The notes: generated by a model from the sequence alone, not told the origin. A stretch of DNA of 64,000 nt from Phycisphaerae bacterium (GCA_030745875.1 JASLNT010000039.1:20992-84991); one strand, 5' to 3'. Positions 51,646 to 62,011 are shown, counted from the stretch's first letter. Made by a program: numbers and translations.

Positions 51646-52338
51646 TTATCTTCGAGGCGTGATGGGCATGGTCGGATCGGGCGGGGTCTTGGGCGTTGCG
51701 ATCGGATCGTTGTCGGGGGGCATGGACTTAACGTCCAGCCTGATCGCATCGATAACTCCGAACGGATCCGGGATGTTCAATCGCAGAAATCTTGCGGGCG
51801 TTTGCCTGAGTATGGCGTGCCCGGCCAGGACGGCTAGACGCGATTGGACGGCTGTCGGATCGTTCGATAGCTTTGCGCGGGCTTCGTCCGGACCGGACAA
51901 GACCGCCGGTGTCGACAGTTCGGAAGGCTCGGGGAAAGGAACCCACGCTAGGGGCTCGGCGGGCTGCAGGTCCGGGTATTCGCCTGTGCGGTAAGTCTCC
52001 ATCGGACGTTCCGCCAGTATTGTCGAACGCACGTGGATGGTCCGGAGTTTCCGGGTCTTTGCGACGGGTGCTTCATGGCCCGGTACGGCCGGGGGGAGAG
52101 GCCAGTGTTTGGTGTTTGGAACTATGGTGTCCACAGTGCGGGGCTGAGGTTTCGTCGCCAGCGACTGGGGTATCTGCTTCATCCTGGTGTCGCCCCGGTA
52201 GACCTTTCTCGCTGCGGCGTAGCGGTCCTTGGGCTGGGCTCCTCCCGCCGAGAGAGCCCATGCTGCGACGATTCCCGTCAGCACGCACGCGACGGCGGGG
52301 CGGATGAGTCGAGTTGCGAGTCGTGTGGAGTTATTCAT
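51646..52338 (-). CDS. Secreted proline-rich protein, last gene of the propeller operon
   Basis: A 230-residue protein of unknown function. It starts at an ATG overlapping the stop of the PQQ propeller gene (ATGA), so it is translationally coupled. The N-terminus (RPAVACVLTGIVAAWALSAGG) is a signal or anchor. The rest is proline-rich with extended segments (WPLPPAVPGHEAP, WVPFPEPSELSTP) and one more structured part (ARFLRLNIPDPFGVIDAIRL). The tail is mostly Pro, Asp and Thr. Probably a periplasmic or surface linker. Confidence 0.75.
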   Translation of the reverse strand: MNNSTRLATRLIRPAVACVLTGIVAAWALSAGGAQPKDRYAAARKVYRGDTRMKQIPQSLATKPQPRTVDTIVPNTKHWPLPPAVPGHEAPVAKTRKLRTIHVRSTILAERPMETYRTGEYPDLQPAEPLAWVPFPEPSELSTPAVLSGPDEARAKLSNDPTAVQSRLAVLAGHAILRQTPARFLRLNIPDPFGVIDAIRLDVKSMPPDNDPIATPKTPPDPTMPITPRR

Positions 52339-54383
52339 GGTAGGGCCTTGATAATGAGTTTAACTTCCGTGCCCACCGGAGGCAGGATGCTCTTGTTTGT
52401 CTCCAGTTTCAGCAGCGATTCTTCGGCCAAGGTCATGTTGCTCTGGAAGACCGTTTCGTCGGTCACCGGGAAGATGGAGATGAGTGTTCCGCTCATGTCG
52501 GCTCCGAATGTGAGGTCCGGTTTGTTGGGATCTCGTTTTCTCATCGCCGATCCGGTGTAATGCCATTTCAGCGGGCCCATTGGTCGTCCGGTCCTGGTGT
52601 CCAGAAGCGTTTTTGAGATTGGGATCGAACGCGTCTTGCCCGTAATGCCTGCGAATTCCAGCGAGATTTGCACTTCTGGTCCCTTGGCTTTCGCGTTAAC
52701 GCCCGAGGCCGGCTTGCCCGGTTTAAGACCGAGCGATTTCATGGCCTGGTGTGCTTCGCTGGGCTTGATATCGTAGCTCAGGACGGTTTCGTGGGCCTTT
52801 TGTCCGCGAGGGTACGGTAACGATGCGATAACCTCCAGCGGGTAGATCTCCTTTAACGTTGGAAGCTTGCGCATCGCGATCCTGCATGGAATCGCGACTT
52901 GTCGGGCCTCTTTGTCCACCGTTATCGGTTTGCCCAGGGCGGTCACCCCGGCAGGTTGGTCCGAAAGGCAAACGACCACCGAAGGCTGATCGGTCGCGCC
53001 GTCCAGATTGCATGTCGCCACGTACAGATTGCCTCCGTGAACCACCGGCGAGCCGAATACTGTTCCGCGAGCCTGGACTGACGGGTCGGCTCCGATGTCG
53101 AAGACCCAGCGTCTCTTGCCCGTTGTCAGGTCCACCGCGTGTACGATCGATTTCAGATCGGCAGCATAGACCACCTTGCCCGCCAGCGCAGGTCCGGCGA
53201 AGAACGGGGTCTTGGCGTCGTATGTCCAGGCGAGTTCTCCGGTGAGAAACTTGCGTGCGTAGATTTTACCGTCAGTACACGTGTAGATCGCCAATCCGTC
53301 CTTGACCGCGACCGACGACAACACGCCTCCCGTGGCGGGCTGGCGCCACAGCACGCGACCGTCAGCCACGTTCAGGGCGACCACCTCACCGGTTGCCTTT
53401 GGGATGAGCTTCCTGTCGAAGCGGATTGAACTGCATCCGACGAGAACGGCGTGTCCGGCGACGGTCGGTCCGGCCCATGGGTTCAGGTCGAGTTTCGCCT
53501 CCCAGACCACCGAGCCCTTGCTGGTTTTCAGGCAGAGCAGGGATCGTTTCCCCACTTTCTCGGCGTCCAGGTAAGCCGACGCGACGAAGACGTATTCTCC
53601 GACGACGGCGGTGGGTGCGTCAACGTGCCACTGGCCCTTGCCCGCCTGCCAGCGGAGCTGCGGAACGGGTTTGGGCAGGGCGTCGGCGCTTGGAGGGATC
53701 GCCAGTTGCGGGTTCTTTTTCTTGTCGCGCTCGTATGCGGCGGTCATTTCGGACCATTGTTTGCTCAGAATCGGTATCACCGACGCCACTGACCGGAGCT
53801 TACCATTCAGCACCAGGCGCGTCGTGTCCACGCAAATCACGCCAGCCGCTCCGGCTCCGATGTAGACCCTGCCCCGATCGACGGTCGGCGCGCCTTCGAT
53901 ATGAACGAGCTTGCCCGGAACCGAGAAGCTCCAGACGGGCAGGCCGGTGTCGGCTTTAACGCCATACAGCAGGGCGTCGTCGGTCTGGTGCATCCCGTCG
54001 CCGAATATCACCAAACCGCCGGAGACCGCCGGAGCGCAAACCGTCGGACGCTTGATGTACGGGGCGATCTTCGACCAGGTGACTCGTTCTGTGGGTTTGT
54101 GGTCGGAGGAAATCGCGTGAAACACGCCCGTGTTGAATGCTCCCAGCCCGCCTGTGTATATCGCTTTGTCGCCCGGCACGATGGAGGCCACGAAATGCTC
54201 GGGAGACTTATACACCCACAGGACGTTGGGATCCTGCGGGCCTTCGGAACCATCACGGTTCCCCGTACGCTCGGTGTTGCCCCTGTGCGTCGGCCAGACC
54301 CACTCGGGATCAGCCGCTATCGACGCCGAAGCTATCGACAGCGCCAAACACGCTGACACTATGGCTCTTACCGCTGCAGTCAT
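52335..54383 (-). CDS. Secreted PQQ-type beta-propeller protein
   Basis: A 682-residue exported protein. ATG 54383 overlaps the FG-GAP stop and has AAAGG six bases upstream; the track start is far upstream. Signal: AIVSACLALSIASASIAA. PEWVWPTHRGNTERTGNRDG opens an eight-bladed PQQ-like propeller. Blades include GRVLWRQPATGGVLSSVAV, GKIYARKFLTGELAWTYDA and TGKRRWVFDIGADPSVQARG. The last about 180 residues form a separate beta domain (LEVIASLPYPRGQKAHETVL, VQISLEFAGITGK). No dehydrogenase cofactor residues can be claimed; such propellers often act as scaffolds or BamB-like. It is the third gene of the operon. Confidence 0.9.
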   Translation of the reverse strand: MTAAVRAIVSACLALSIASASIAADPEWVWPTHRGNTERTGNRDGSEGPQDPNVLWVYKSPEHFVASIVPGDKAIYTGGLGAFNTGVFHAISSDHKPTERVTWSKIAPYIKRPTVCAPAVSGGLVIFGDGMHQTDDALLYGVKADTGLPVWSFSVPGKLVHIEGAPTVDRGRVYIGAGAAGVICVDTTRLVLNGKLRSVASVIPILSKQWSEMTAAYERDKKKNPQLAIPPSADALPKPVPQLRWQAGKGQWHVDAPTAVVGEYVFVASAYLDAEKVGKRSLLCLKTSKGSVVWEAKLDLNPWAGPTVAGHAVLVGCSSIRFDRKLIPKATGEVVALNVADGRVLWRQPATGGVLSSVAVKDGLAIYTCTDGKIYARKFLTGELAWTYDAKTPFFAGPALAGKVVYAADLKSIVHAVDLTTGKRRWVFDIGADPSVQARGTVFGSPVVHGGNLYVATCNLDGATDQPSVVVCLSDQPAGVTALGKPITVDKEARQVAIPCRIAMRKLPTLKEIYPLEVIASLPYPRGQKAHETVLSYDIKPSEAHQAMKSLGLKPGKPASGVNAKAKGPEVQISLEFAGITGKTRSIPISKTLLDTRTGRPMGPLKWHYTGSAMRKRDPNKPDLTFGADMSGTLISIFPVTDETVFQSNMTLAEESLLKLETNKSILPPVGTEVKLIIKALP

Positions 54384-56437
54384 ACCAAACCTTTCGATCT
54401 CTGATGGGATTCGTTCTCGCTCAGCCCGGCTGCCGCCAGATGCGCTCGCGTGTGACGGACAACGCGGAAAACCACGAGCCCTATAACGATACTCGCGGCG
54501 AGGACAGCGATTAACCAATAAAGAATCGAGGCTCCGCTTTTCTCGTTCACGTCAGTAGGGGCGGCGGTTGTGACGGCTGTTTTTACGGCTGTTTTGACGG
54601 CCGGTTGGTCCGCCGCAGCAGTCGGTGTGCTTGTAACCGCCGACGTGATCGGCGCGGCGGGCGGTGTCGAGGCGGTTTTGGGTGTTTCCAACGCCCATGA
54701 GGGATTGCCCAGAAGCGCGACAGCGGCTTGCCCTTCGTTGTTGAACACGAGATCGGGCATGTCGTCGCTGTTTATATCTGCGATCCCCACGCCGCACGTA
54801 TTGTACATGTGATACATCAGACCGATTGCTTCGGTTTCATCCTTAAACGTTCCGTCGGCCTGGCCGCTGAAGTAGCGGTTAGGACCCTTCAGGCATCCGA
54901 CGAACAAGTCCAGCCGCCCGTTCTTGTCGAAGTCGACCCAGGCGGCCGCTCCGGCCCATCCGATCGTTGCGGCCAGGTCGCCTGAGGCGCCCGTCACATC
55001 GGTGAACCGCCCGCGTCCGTCATTCTTGAGAAGCTTGCATTTGCCTTTCTGGGCGATGAACAGGTCCGGATGTCCGTCTCCGTTGTAGTCTCCGAATATC
55101 GGCGCGGTGCGTCCGGGGATGTAGTTTATTCCAGAGTCTTTGGAGACCACGAATCCCTTGGCGGTGTTCAACAGCAGCATTCCGGTCCCGGCGCTGTACA
55201 GGACGTCCATCCGCCCGTCGCGGTTAACGTCGGCGATCGCCAGATGATCGCCCTTTGCGCTGGCTCCGATTCCCGCTTCGCCCAGGCCGACGGCGTCTGA
55301 GACGTCGACGAACAGGGGCTTTCTCTCCGGTTTCGCCGGAGCGGTGGCGGTTTGGCCTTTCGGGATTGTGTTTCGGTACAGCCGCAATCCGCGGAAACCG
55401 TCAGCCAGCAGCAGATCGAGCTTCTTGTCGCCGTCATAGTCGATCCAAACCGCTGCTCGCGGATTGTTGTACGTATCCAGGGGCAGGTCCGCCGTTGCGT
55501 CGGTGAACTGTTTTGTGTTGTTGCGGAGCAATTTCGCACCGCCGGACGAGGCGACAAACAGATCGATCTTACCGTCGGAATCGTAGTCGCCCCAAACCGC
55601 AGCTCTGGCGCCCCCTCGCACGGGAAGCGTCTCCTCGCCGAGTATGCCTCCGTCGTTTTTCAGCAGCGACATCTTGTAGTCGCCGAAAACAAACAGATCC
55701 GTCTTACCGTCGCCGTTGAAGTCCGCTGGCGCGACTCGGCCTGCGCCCGGGCTGAATTTGCCGATGCCTGAATAGTGGGTAAAGCCCGGCATGCCCGCGA
55801 TGGGTCGGAACTCTTCGGCTCCCCAGCCGACGAAATCTCGCTTCTGATCGTAATCGCCGATCTTCAGGCTCGCCCGGAGGCGTTGGACTTTCGCCGTGCG
55901 GGTCTGTATCGCCATCTTGTCGCCGTCGACCAAGCAGGGCACGATGACCTCCTGGCCGGCCAGCATCGCCGTTACGTAAGTCGCCAGTTTTGCCGGCCTG
56001 CCTGCAAAGGCGCGCAGAAAATACGGTTCGGCGTGCGTCATTGTGCTCCAGCCTTTGAAGCCGGCCTGGTACCAGTAGTTGTCGATGCACATTTCACCGT
56101 GCCCGCCGTTGGTGAAGAACAGCGCCTGTTTTCCAACGCGCGCCCAGGCCATTACGGTTTTCCATTCGCGCGGGTGGAATCCCCGCTGTCCTATCACGTG
56201 CTTGATCTCGCCCTCGAACGTTCCGCGTATGTCCCTGACCTTAGTGTAGATAATCGTGTTCTTCTCTCGGTCGACTGCTTTTACGCGAACCATTACGATG
56301 GTGGTTGAACTGGCGACGATCTTGCCCAGAGAGTGGGGAGCCTCAACGTAAGCCCGCGCTTCTTGACAAGGCGCACAAGCCGCCAGTGCGATCGCAAACA
56401 TGCAAAGATGTGTTCGCCAACTGCGATAGATATTCAA
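54380..56437 (-). CDS. Membrane-anchored FG-GAP/VCBS repeat protein
   Basis: About 685 residues. I place the start at TTG 56437, with GGAG nine bases upstream and just after the TPR stop; ATG 56401 is the alternative. The N-terminus has a signal with lipobox-like LAAC. Residues about 30-190 form an unknown domain (KIVASSTTIVMVRVKAVD, WARVGKQALFFTNGGHGEM). FG-GAP units follow: GRVAPADFNGDGKTDLFVFG, DYDSDGKIDLFVASSG, DYDGDKKLDLLLADG and DYNGDGHPDLFIAQ, each with a calcium-type DxDxDG loop, suggesting an integrin-like propeller. A C-terminal helix (YWLIAVLAASIVIGLVVF) anchors it. Stop and next start overlap as ATGA. Confidence 0.88.
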   Translation of the reverse strand: MNIYRSWRTHLCMFAIALAACAPCQEARAYVEAPHSLGKIVASSTTIVMVRVKAVDREKNTIIYTKVRDIRGTFEGEIKHVIGQRGFHPREWKTVMAWARVGKQALFFTNGGHGEMCIDNYWYQAGFKGWSTMTHAEPYFLRAFAGRPAKLATYVTAMLAGQEVIVPCLVDGDKMAIQTRTAKVQRLRASLKIGDYDQKRDFVGWGAEEFRPIAGMPGFTHYSGIGKFSPGAGRVAPADFNGDGKTDLFVFGDYKMSLLKNDGGILGEETLPVRGGARAAVWGDYDSDGKIDLFVASSGGAKLLRNNTKQFTDATADLPLDTYNNPRAAVWIDYDGDKKLDLLLADGFRGLRLYRNTIPKGQTATAPAKPERKPLFVDVSDAVGLGEAGIGASAKGDHLAIADVNRDGRMDVLYSAGTGMLLLNTAKGFVVSKDSGINYIPGRTAPIFGDYNGDGHPDLFIAQKGKCKLLKNDGRGRFTDVTGASGDLAATIGWAGAAAWVDFDKNGRLDLFVGCLKGPNRYFSGQADGTFKDETEAIGLMYHMYNTCGVGIADINSDDMPDLVFNNEGQAAVALLGNPSWALETPKTASTPPAAPITSAVTSTPTAAADQPAVKTAVKTAVTTAAPTDVNEKSGASILYWLIAVLAASIVIGLVVFRVVRHTRAHLAAAGLSENESHQRSKGLV

Positions 56438-56460
56438 GATTCTATTCTCCGCTGGACGTT

Positions 56461-59400
56461 TCAGGATTTCTTTTTCGTGGGCGGCGGGGGCAACTGCGAC
56501 AGTTGCTTTTGGGCCTGCTGAGCCCATTTGCTCTTGGGATGGTCCTTGATAACCTGTTTCCAGGACCTTGCCGCGTCGTCGGGTGTCTTCATCGCGGCCT
56601 GCGCTATCCCGGCCTGGCACCACGCTTCTGCGGTGCATTCGGGATAGTTGTAAGTGTATGGTACAACCAGGAACGCCTTGGCCGCTTCGGCGTATTTCTT
56701 CTGCGCCATGTAACAGTAACCGATGCGAAGTCGCGCTCTGGCGGCTACGGCGGCGGCTGTTCTGGTAGTTAGTGTACCGTAGTATGACACGGCATTGGTG
56801 TAGTCTTTGGAGTTTTCCCGCGCCCAGGCGGCTCCGAACTGGGCTTCGTTAATCCAGGGGCTTTTGGGCAAATACGACGTGATAGTCTCGAACGCTCGCC
56901 TGCTTTCCCCCCAGTTTCCGGTCTGTTCGTAAGCGTGCCCCAGCCGCAGCAGGGCGCGGTCGGAAATGCTGTACGACCTGCGGTAGCTGTCGGTGTCGCG
57001 GAAGACCTTGAGGGTCTCAATAGCTTTGGACCATTCCTTCTGGAGAATGTACGCCTCGCCGGTGAGATACTTTACGTGCCCGACCTGGTCGCCTTTGGCC
57101 TTGGCGGCGATCAGTTTTATCAGGGTCATCGCCCGTTTCGGATCGTTCCGGTCCAGCAGGCATCCGACCACTCGTATGCGCGCCAGTTGCCCAAGCTCCT
57201 CGGGAGGGTTGTTTTCCAGGATAGTTTCGAGGAGTTCCACAGCCTGGTCGTTCTTGCGACGGTGCGCGAACATCTCAGCCAGTTCGAAACGGCTGCGGGC
57301 TGCAAGGGGAGCCTGGGGAGCCAGGGCGATCAGTTCTTCGTAGAGCTTAATCGCCTGGGCTTCGGACTCCTGGACGGGCAGGTCTTCAATCGAGATTCTC
57401 GGCGGGCTGAGTTTCGGTGCGGTCGATCCGCTTGAACTCGACCGGAGCCTGGCTAGGCGCATCGCGTCTCTCTGGAGCGATCGCCTGGCCGAAGCGATTT
57501 CTCTCTCGCCAAGTATCCGATAACACCAGGCGGCCTCGTATATCAATCGCAGTTGCGCCTCGGAGGCCTTGGCGGTTTTGGCGACAGTTTTGGCTTGTGC
57601 GGTAAGCTGCTGTGCGACCGTCGCCACGCTGGTGTAGGCGCGGGTCAGGGCTTTGGAGGTCTCGGATTCGTTGCTGGCGGAGGGACCGGCTTTCCTGGCG
57701 GCGTCGATTGCGGCCAGCAGTTCTCTCCGCTGACATTGCCCGGCCCGCCAAAGTGCGTTGACGCCTTCAGGTTTCTTGGGGTACCTCTTGGTCAGAGATT
57801 CGAACATTGCCCGAGCGTCCGGGAGTTTGCCCGTGTCCATCAGCGCCAGCGCGTGTTCGTACTGCAGGCCGCTTATCCAGGCTGCGCGGCGCGGATCTTG
57901 AGCCATTGCCTTTTCGTGCAGTGCGCGACATTCTCTTGCGATTCTCTCGGCGTCGATCGCCCGCCCGCTGGTCCTGAGCAGGCTGGACAGCTGCACTACC
58001 GCAAGCGGAGCGACCGGCTTGCTGCGGTAAGGGTCTCGCTGGAAACGATCCAGCTCATTTATCGCCGACTTGCTGTCGCCAAGGAGCACCATGCATTTGG
58101 CTTGCTCCAGCATCGCCGTGGGCACAAGCGCGTCTTTGCTGTAGTTCTTTATCAGGCGGGCGTATGCGTCTCTGCCCTGGGTGTGCGCGGTCTTCCTGGC
58201 TGCGTCGTCTGCGACGACGGATCCCAATCGCTGGTAGCAGTACCCCAGTTTAAGCAGCGCGTCGGGAGCCTTGGGGCTCTTGGCTTGAGCGGAGGCAAAT
58301 CCTTCGAGCAGCTTAGCCGCCTTGGTCGCCTGGTCCATGAGTTTTGCGGCGGTAAGGGCGTCTTTCGTGGTTGTCGGGAACGTTCTGATGTGGCAGTCGG
58401 CTATCAGATACGGAACCGCAGCCAGCCTGCCGGTGCAATCGGCGGTGGGGATCTTGGCGACCGTCGCCATGGCTTCGTTATACCAGCCCAGGCGGTATTG
58501 CGCCGTCGCCAACCCGTATCTCGCCAGGTGCGCTTCGCTGAAATCCGGGAACTTGTCCAGCAGTCGCTGGTAGCGAGTGACCGCCGTTTTGAGTGTTTGA
58601 TCGATATCGTCTTTGCTCCTGCCGTAACCCGAGCGTTTGGGTCTCAGCCCGTCCATGAGCGCGTTTTCAGCGCTTCTAAACCAAACGGCCGGAAGGAGCG
58701 TGCTCTTGGGGAACCGTTTCTGGAAATCGCGGCATGTGCTTTCCGACCGTCCGTAATCTCCGCTCAGGTGATACGCTGTGGCCAGTCGCTGCATGACCTC
58801 CTCGGTGCGATCCGAACCGTACGAGAAGACCTTGTAGTATGTTTCCGAGGCGTCCTTGTACTTGCCCGCCAGTTGCTGTACGTCGCCCAATTCGATCTGG
58901 ATGTCCCTTTCGAGCACGGCTGCGTTTCGACTGTTTCTCGCTGAGTTATGGGCGCTTGCGGCCGCCGCCTTCAACTCGTTTATCGCCGCTTCCAGAATCT
59001 GGGCGTATGTTTGGGGGACCTCCGGATTCGCCATACCCACGCGCGCCCGGGCGATCCACCAGCGAGCCCGGTCGGCGTGTTTGGGATTCTTTCGCATTGG
59101 GTCGAGAGTCTTTATCGCTTCATCGTAACCCCTGAGCTGCAGTTGGCAGTATCCGAGGCGCATCCGGGCTTCCGGCGCCAGCGGGTGCTTGGGATATTGC
59201 GTCACAAACGTATTGAAACCGCCAAGAGCGTTTCCGAACTGACCGCTTTCAGCCATTCCCAACGCCGAGTAGAACATCGCCCGTACGATGAAAGGTTTCG
59301 GTGGGCCCGCAACCAGCGCCGCCGCGGCTGCACGCTGATCGGCCGGTAAGGAACGGTAGCTGCTTCTCGCCGCTGTGGTTGCGGCGGCTTTGCGGGCGGT

Positions 59401-60270
59401 GTAATCGTCCATGACCGCCTTGTAAAGCCCCGCAGCTTCGGGCATGTCGCCAGCCAGGTGATGTGTTCTGGCCAGCAGATATCGTGCGTTCGGACCGAAA
59501 TTCTGCTTGAACGGAGCCAGTGTGCTCAGCGTTCGCCCAGCCGCCGCGTAATCCTTCAACGCGAAATACGCGTATCCCATATTATATGTTGCCTGAGGTC
59601 CGAACTGCTTTGCTGTTGCTTTATCGTTCAAGATGCCCTTGGCGAGCATGATCGCCTGTTTGTATTGTCCGACACGCAGCAGAACGTCGCACTGGTCGGA
59701 TCTTGCCCGGGCCGCCCAGATAACGTCCGGATGGACCGCCGGGGCGGTCGTCGGGGGCGACTTTTTGCTTCTGGCGATGAATGCGTCGGCGGCTCCGGCG
59801 AAATGTCTAGCCGCCTCCTGGCGATAGGTCTTGGCGTTTGAGGCGCGGTAGTCGCTGCCTGAGGTCACCTTCTGAAGGAGCGTGCTGGCGGCCAGATCGC
59901 GCAGTGATACGCCCAGATAGTAAATCGCAAGCGGTCGGTTGGCGAAGTCCATCCGCCCCGACGCCGTTCGAAACGCCGTCACCGCCGCGTTGATATCGGC
60001 GTGTTGCCCCTTCCTCAGCAGGGCGAGCCCCATACCATACGAAGCAGCTGGGATTTCGGCGTGGGAGGGATAGCTCCTGATGAAATCTCCGAAGCGTTGG
60101 GCCGCGGTGTCGAACTGCGCCGAACGGTAAGCCCGCCTGGCGCTGTCGAGCATCAGCCCAGCCGCCCGGTCTTTGGTCAGCTTCTTGGGCTGGGAGTATC
60201 CCTCAGTTGGGATCGCAACTGCGATCAAGAGCGGAAGGAGGTAAGTGACGGCGGAAACGGGTTTTCTCAT
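56461..60270 (-). CDS. Large secreted TPR-repeat protein
   Basis: A 1269-residue exported protein with signal KPVSAVTYLLPLLIAVAIPTEG. It is built of TPR helices from end to end: YRSAQFDTAAQRFGDFIRSYP, FGNALGGFNTFVTQYPKHPLA, GYDEAIKTLDPMRKNP, SKSAINELDRFQRD and KYAEAAKAFLVVPYTYNYPEC, the last ones like YbgF/CpoB-type units. The end is proline/lysine-rich (PPPPTKKKS). TPR arrays bind protein partners, so it may hold together the propeller proteins encoded downstream. It is first of the four-gene minus-strand operon, facing a divergent promoter region. Confidence 0.9.
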   Translation of the reverse strand: MRKPVSAVTYLLPLLIAVAIPTEGYSQPKKLTKDRAAGLMLDSARRAYRSAQFDTAAQRFGDFIRSYPSHAEIPAASYGMGLALLRKGQHADINAAVTAFRTASGRMDFANRPLAIYYLGVSLRDLAASTLLQKVTSGSDYRASNAKTYRQEAARHFAGAADAFIARSKKSPPTTAPAVHPDVIWAARARSDQCDVLLRVGQYKQAIMLAKGILNDKATAKQFGPQATYNMGYAYFALKDYAAAGRTLSTLAPFKQNFGPNARYLLARTHHLAGDMPEAAGLYKAVMDDYTARKAAATTAARSSYRSLPADQRAAAAALVAGPPKPFIVRAMFYSALGMAESGQFGNALGGFNTFVTQYPKHPLAPEARMRLGYCQLQLRGYDEAIKTLDPMRKNPKHADRARWWIARARVGMANPEVPQTYAQILEAAINELKAAAASAHNSARNSRNAAVLERDIQIELGDVQQLAGKYKDASETYYKVFSYGSDRTEEVMQRLATAYHLSGDYGRSESTCRDFQKRFPKSTLLPAVWFRSAENALMDGLRPKRSGYGRSKDDIDQTLKTAVTRYQRLLDKFPDFSEAHLARYGLATAQYRLGWYNEAMATVAKIPTADCTGRLAAVPYLIADCHIRTFPTTTKDALTAAKLMDQATKAAKLLEGFASAQAKSPKAPDALLKLGYCYQRLGSVVADDAARKTAHTQGRDAYARLIKNYSKDALVPTAMLEQAKCMVLLGDSKSAINELDRFQRDPYRSKPVAPLAVVQLSSLLRTSGRAIDAERIARECRALHEKAMAQDPRRAAWISGLQYEHALALMDTGKLPDARAMFESLTKRYPKKPEGVNALWRAGQCQRRELLAAIDAARKAGPSASNESETSKALTRAYTSVATVAQQLTAQAKTVAKTAKASEAQLRLIYEAAWCYRILGEREIASARRSLQRDAMRLARLRSSSSGSTAPKLSPPRISIEDLPVQESEAQAIKLYEELIALAPQAPLAARSRFELAEMFAHRRKNDQAVELLETILENNPPEELGQLARIRVVGCLLDRNDPKRAMTLIKLIAAKAKGDQVGHVKYLTGEAYILQKEWSKAIETLKVFRDTDSYRRSYSISDRALLRLGHAYEQTGNWGESRRAFETITSYLPKSPWINEAQFGAAWARENSKDYTNAVSYYGTLTTRTAAAVAARARLRIGYCYMAQKKYAEAAKAFLVVPYTYNYPECTAEAWCQAGIAQAAMKTPDDAARSWKQVIKDHPKSKWAQQAQKQLSQLPPPPTKKKS

Positions 60271-60337
60271 TTGGAATGCTCCGTATACTGCTGTGGTTGG
60301 CTGTATTATATGGATGAGTTATAGTATAGTTAAACGG

Positions 60338-60356
60338 AAATATCAGCCGGATATTT
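60338..60356. promoter_or_regulatory. Palindrome in the divergent promoter region
   Basis: AAATATC-AGCCG-GATATTT is an exact 7-bp inverted repeat. It lies in the 145-bp AT-rich gap between the divergent TPR operon and the PQQ/PPDK pair, next to TATTAT and TATAGT, which resemble -10 elements. One regulator could control both sides. Confidence 0.45.
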
Positions 60357-60415
60357 TCGTTTGTCAGGATAATTCACAACCGCCGGAATCTCCGGCTGGC
60401 GACAAGGCGGCGAAT

Positions 60416-62011
60416 ATGGACCACACCCTGGGCGTAGTGCCGATTTTCGTAAATGTAGGAGCGGCAGTGTTTCCGGCCGTTATTGCAGCCGTCGGCAGCG
60501 TGTTGGGTGTGTTGTTTCGTCCGCGAGAACTTTTTCGGTTTTGTGTCCGTCGTCCTCTGGCTGCGCTGCTGACGGCCGGAGGTGTCGGGGCGATTGTCGC
60601 CCTGGTGGTGCTGCTGCCGGGGGCGACGCAGTCTGGGGCGCCCCGCAGTGCGGCTGGCGTGATTGACTGGAATGAAGTCGCCCTGCGGGTCATCGCCCGC
60701 AACAGGATCGCGGCCCGCGGGGGACCGACGACGGGTCCTGCGACAGTTACGACAAACAGAGCCTTCATTTTTCGGGGCGGACCGTCGCGCTGCGGTTACG
60801 ACGGCGGGCCGGCGCCCAGGAAGCTCGAGGCGCTGTGGTCTTACAAACCGCCCGACGCGATGTGCCTTTCATCACCGGCGGTGCTGGGCGGGCGCGTGTT
60901 CGGCGCTACGGTTACTCTCGATCCAACGGGCAATTTCGGCAGCATATTCTGCATCGACGCCGCCAGCGGTAAGAAAAAGTGGGAGATCGATTGCTACAAG
61001 GATCCCGACAGCGGGCAGGAGGAAGTGCTCAAGGGCTTCTTCAGTTCGCCTGCTATTACCGCCGACGGGAAGTTTCTCGTGATCGGTCAGGGCCTCCACG
61101 ACGACGCCGATTGCGCCCTGATCTGCCTGCGGGCGGAGACCGGAGATCTGCATTGGCGGATCAAGACGCCTCTGCATATTGAAGGTTCTCCAGCGATATT
61201 GGGCGATTTGGTCGTCGCCGGGGCCGGGGCGATCGAAGGGCCCGGCGGGCGACCGAAAGGCGATCCGGGCTTTGTTATCGCCTCCAGAATCTCAGATGGG
61301 AAGGGTAAGGAGTTGTGGCGCTGGCCGGTGAAGGATCCGGAATCATCGCCCGTCATTGCCTCCGATGGAGTCTGTTATGTCGGCAGCGGCGTGGGCGGGT
61401 CCGAACTGATCGCGCTGCGAACCGCCTCCGACGCAGACCTGAAATCCGCCGGTCTGAAACGCGAACTCTGGTGCGCCCGGACCCCGCACCCCGCCACCGG
61501 AGCCGTTACGCTGCACGATGATATCGTGATAATCGGCTGCGGTCGCGGAAACTACGTTCAAGCCGATCCAAATCCTGCCGGCGCCGTGATTGCTTTTGAC
61601 CGCCATACCGGCAAGCAGGCGTGGTCTGCTGCGATGCCCGACGCGGTTCTCGGGGCGGTTGCCGTTGATGGTGAGAAAGTGATTTGCCCCGTTCGAAACG
61701 GAGAGGTGGTGGCGTTGGAATTGGCGGGCGGAAAGGTGCTGTGGAGGCGTCGCGTTAACGACAACTCGCCGGTCCTGGCCGGTCCCGCACTGGCCGGTCC
61801 GCTCGTCTACGCCGTCAGCAGGAACGGATACCTTGCCGTAATAGACGCACAGAATGGGAAGGTGCTCGACAAGCATTTCATAGACGATCGGTCCAATCCG
61901 GGCGAGATGGGCTTGTCGGTGAGTTCTCCGGTGGTCGCCGGCGGATGGGTTTACGTGGGCTCTGAGACCGGCGGGCTGAGATGCTTTGCACCGGCGGGGG
62001 ACCGGAAATGA
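60416..62011 (+). CDS. Membrane-anchored PQQ-like beta-propeller protein
   Basis: A 531-residue protein. ATG 60416 is preferred; the track start at 60245 lies inside the opposite gene. Two membrane helices (PAVIAAVGSVLGVLF and LLTAGGVGAIVALVVLLPG) are followed by a PQQ-type propeller: SSPAVLGGRVFGATVTLDP, GDLHWRIKTPLHIEGSPAIL, GKELWRWPVKDPESSPVI, GKQAWSAAMPDAVLGAVAV and GKVLWRRRVNDNSPVLAGPA. It probably displays the propeller outside the inner membrane. The stop overlaps the next start (ATGA), coupling it to a PEP-synthase-like enzyme, which is an unexpected partner. Confidence 0.88.
   Translation: MDHTLGVVPIFVNVGAAVFPAVIAAVGSVLGVLFRPRELFRFCVRRPLAALLTAGGVGAIVALVVLLPGATQSGAPRSAAGVIDWNEVALRVIARNRIAARGGPTTGPATVTTNRAFIFRGGPSRCGYDGGPAPRKLEALWSYKPPDAMCLSSPAVLGGRVFGATVTLDPTGNFGSIFCIDAASGKKKWEIDCYKDPDSGQEEVLKGFFSSPAITADGKFLVIGQGLHDDADCALICLRAETGDLHWRIKTPLHIEGSPAILGDLVVAGAGAIEGPGGRPKGDPGFVIASRISDGKGKELWRWPVKDPESSPVIASDGVCYVGSGVGGSELIALRTASDADLKSAGLKRELWCARTPHPATGAVTLHDDIVIIGCGRGNYVQADPNPAGAVIAFDRHTGKQAWSAAMPDAVLGAVAVDGEKVICPVRNGEVVALELAGGKVLWRRRVNDNSPVLAGPALAGPLVYAVSRNGYLAVIDAQNGKVLDKHFIDDRSNPGEMGLSVSSPVVAGGWVYVGSETGGLRCFAPAGDRK

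Noticed and set aside
57553-58944. 463-residue plus-strand ORF
   Set aside because: Antisense of the TPR gene; cysteine- and glycine-rich nonsense composition.
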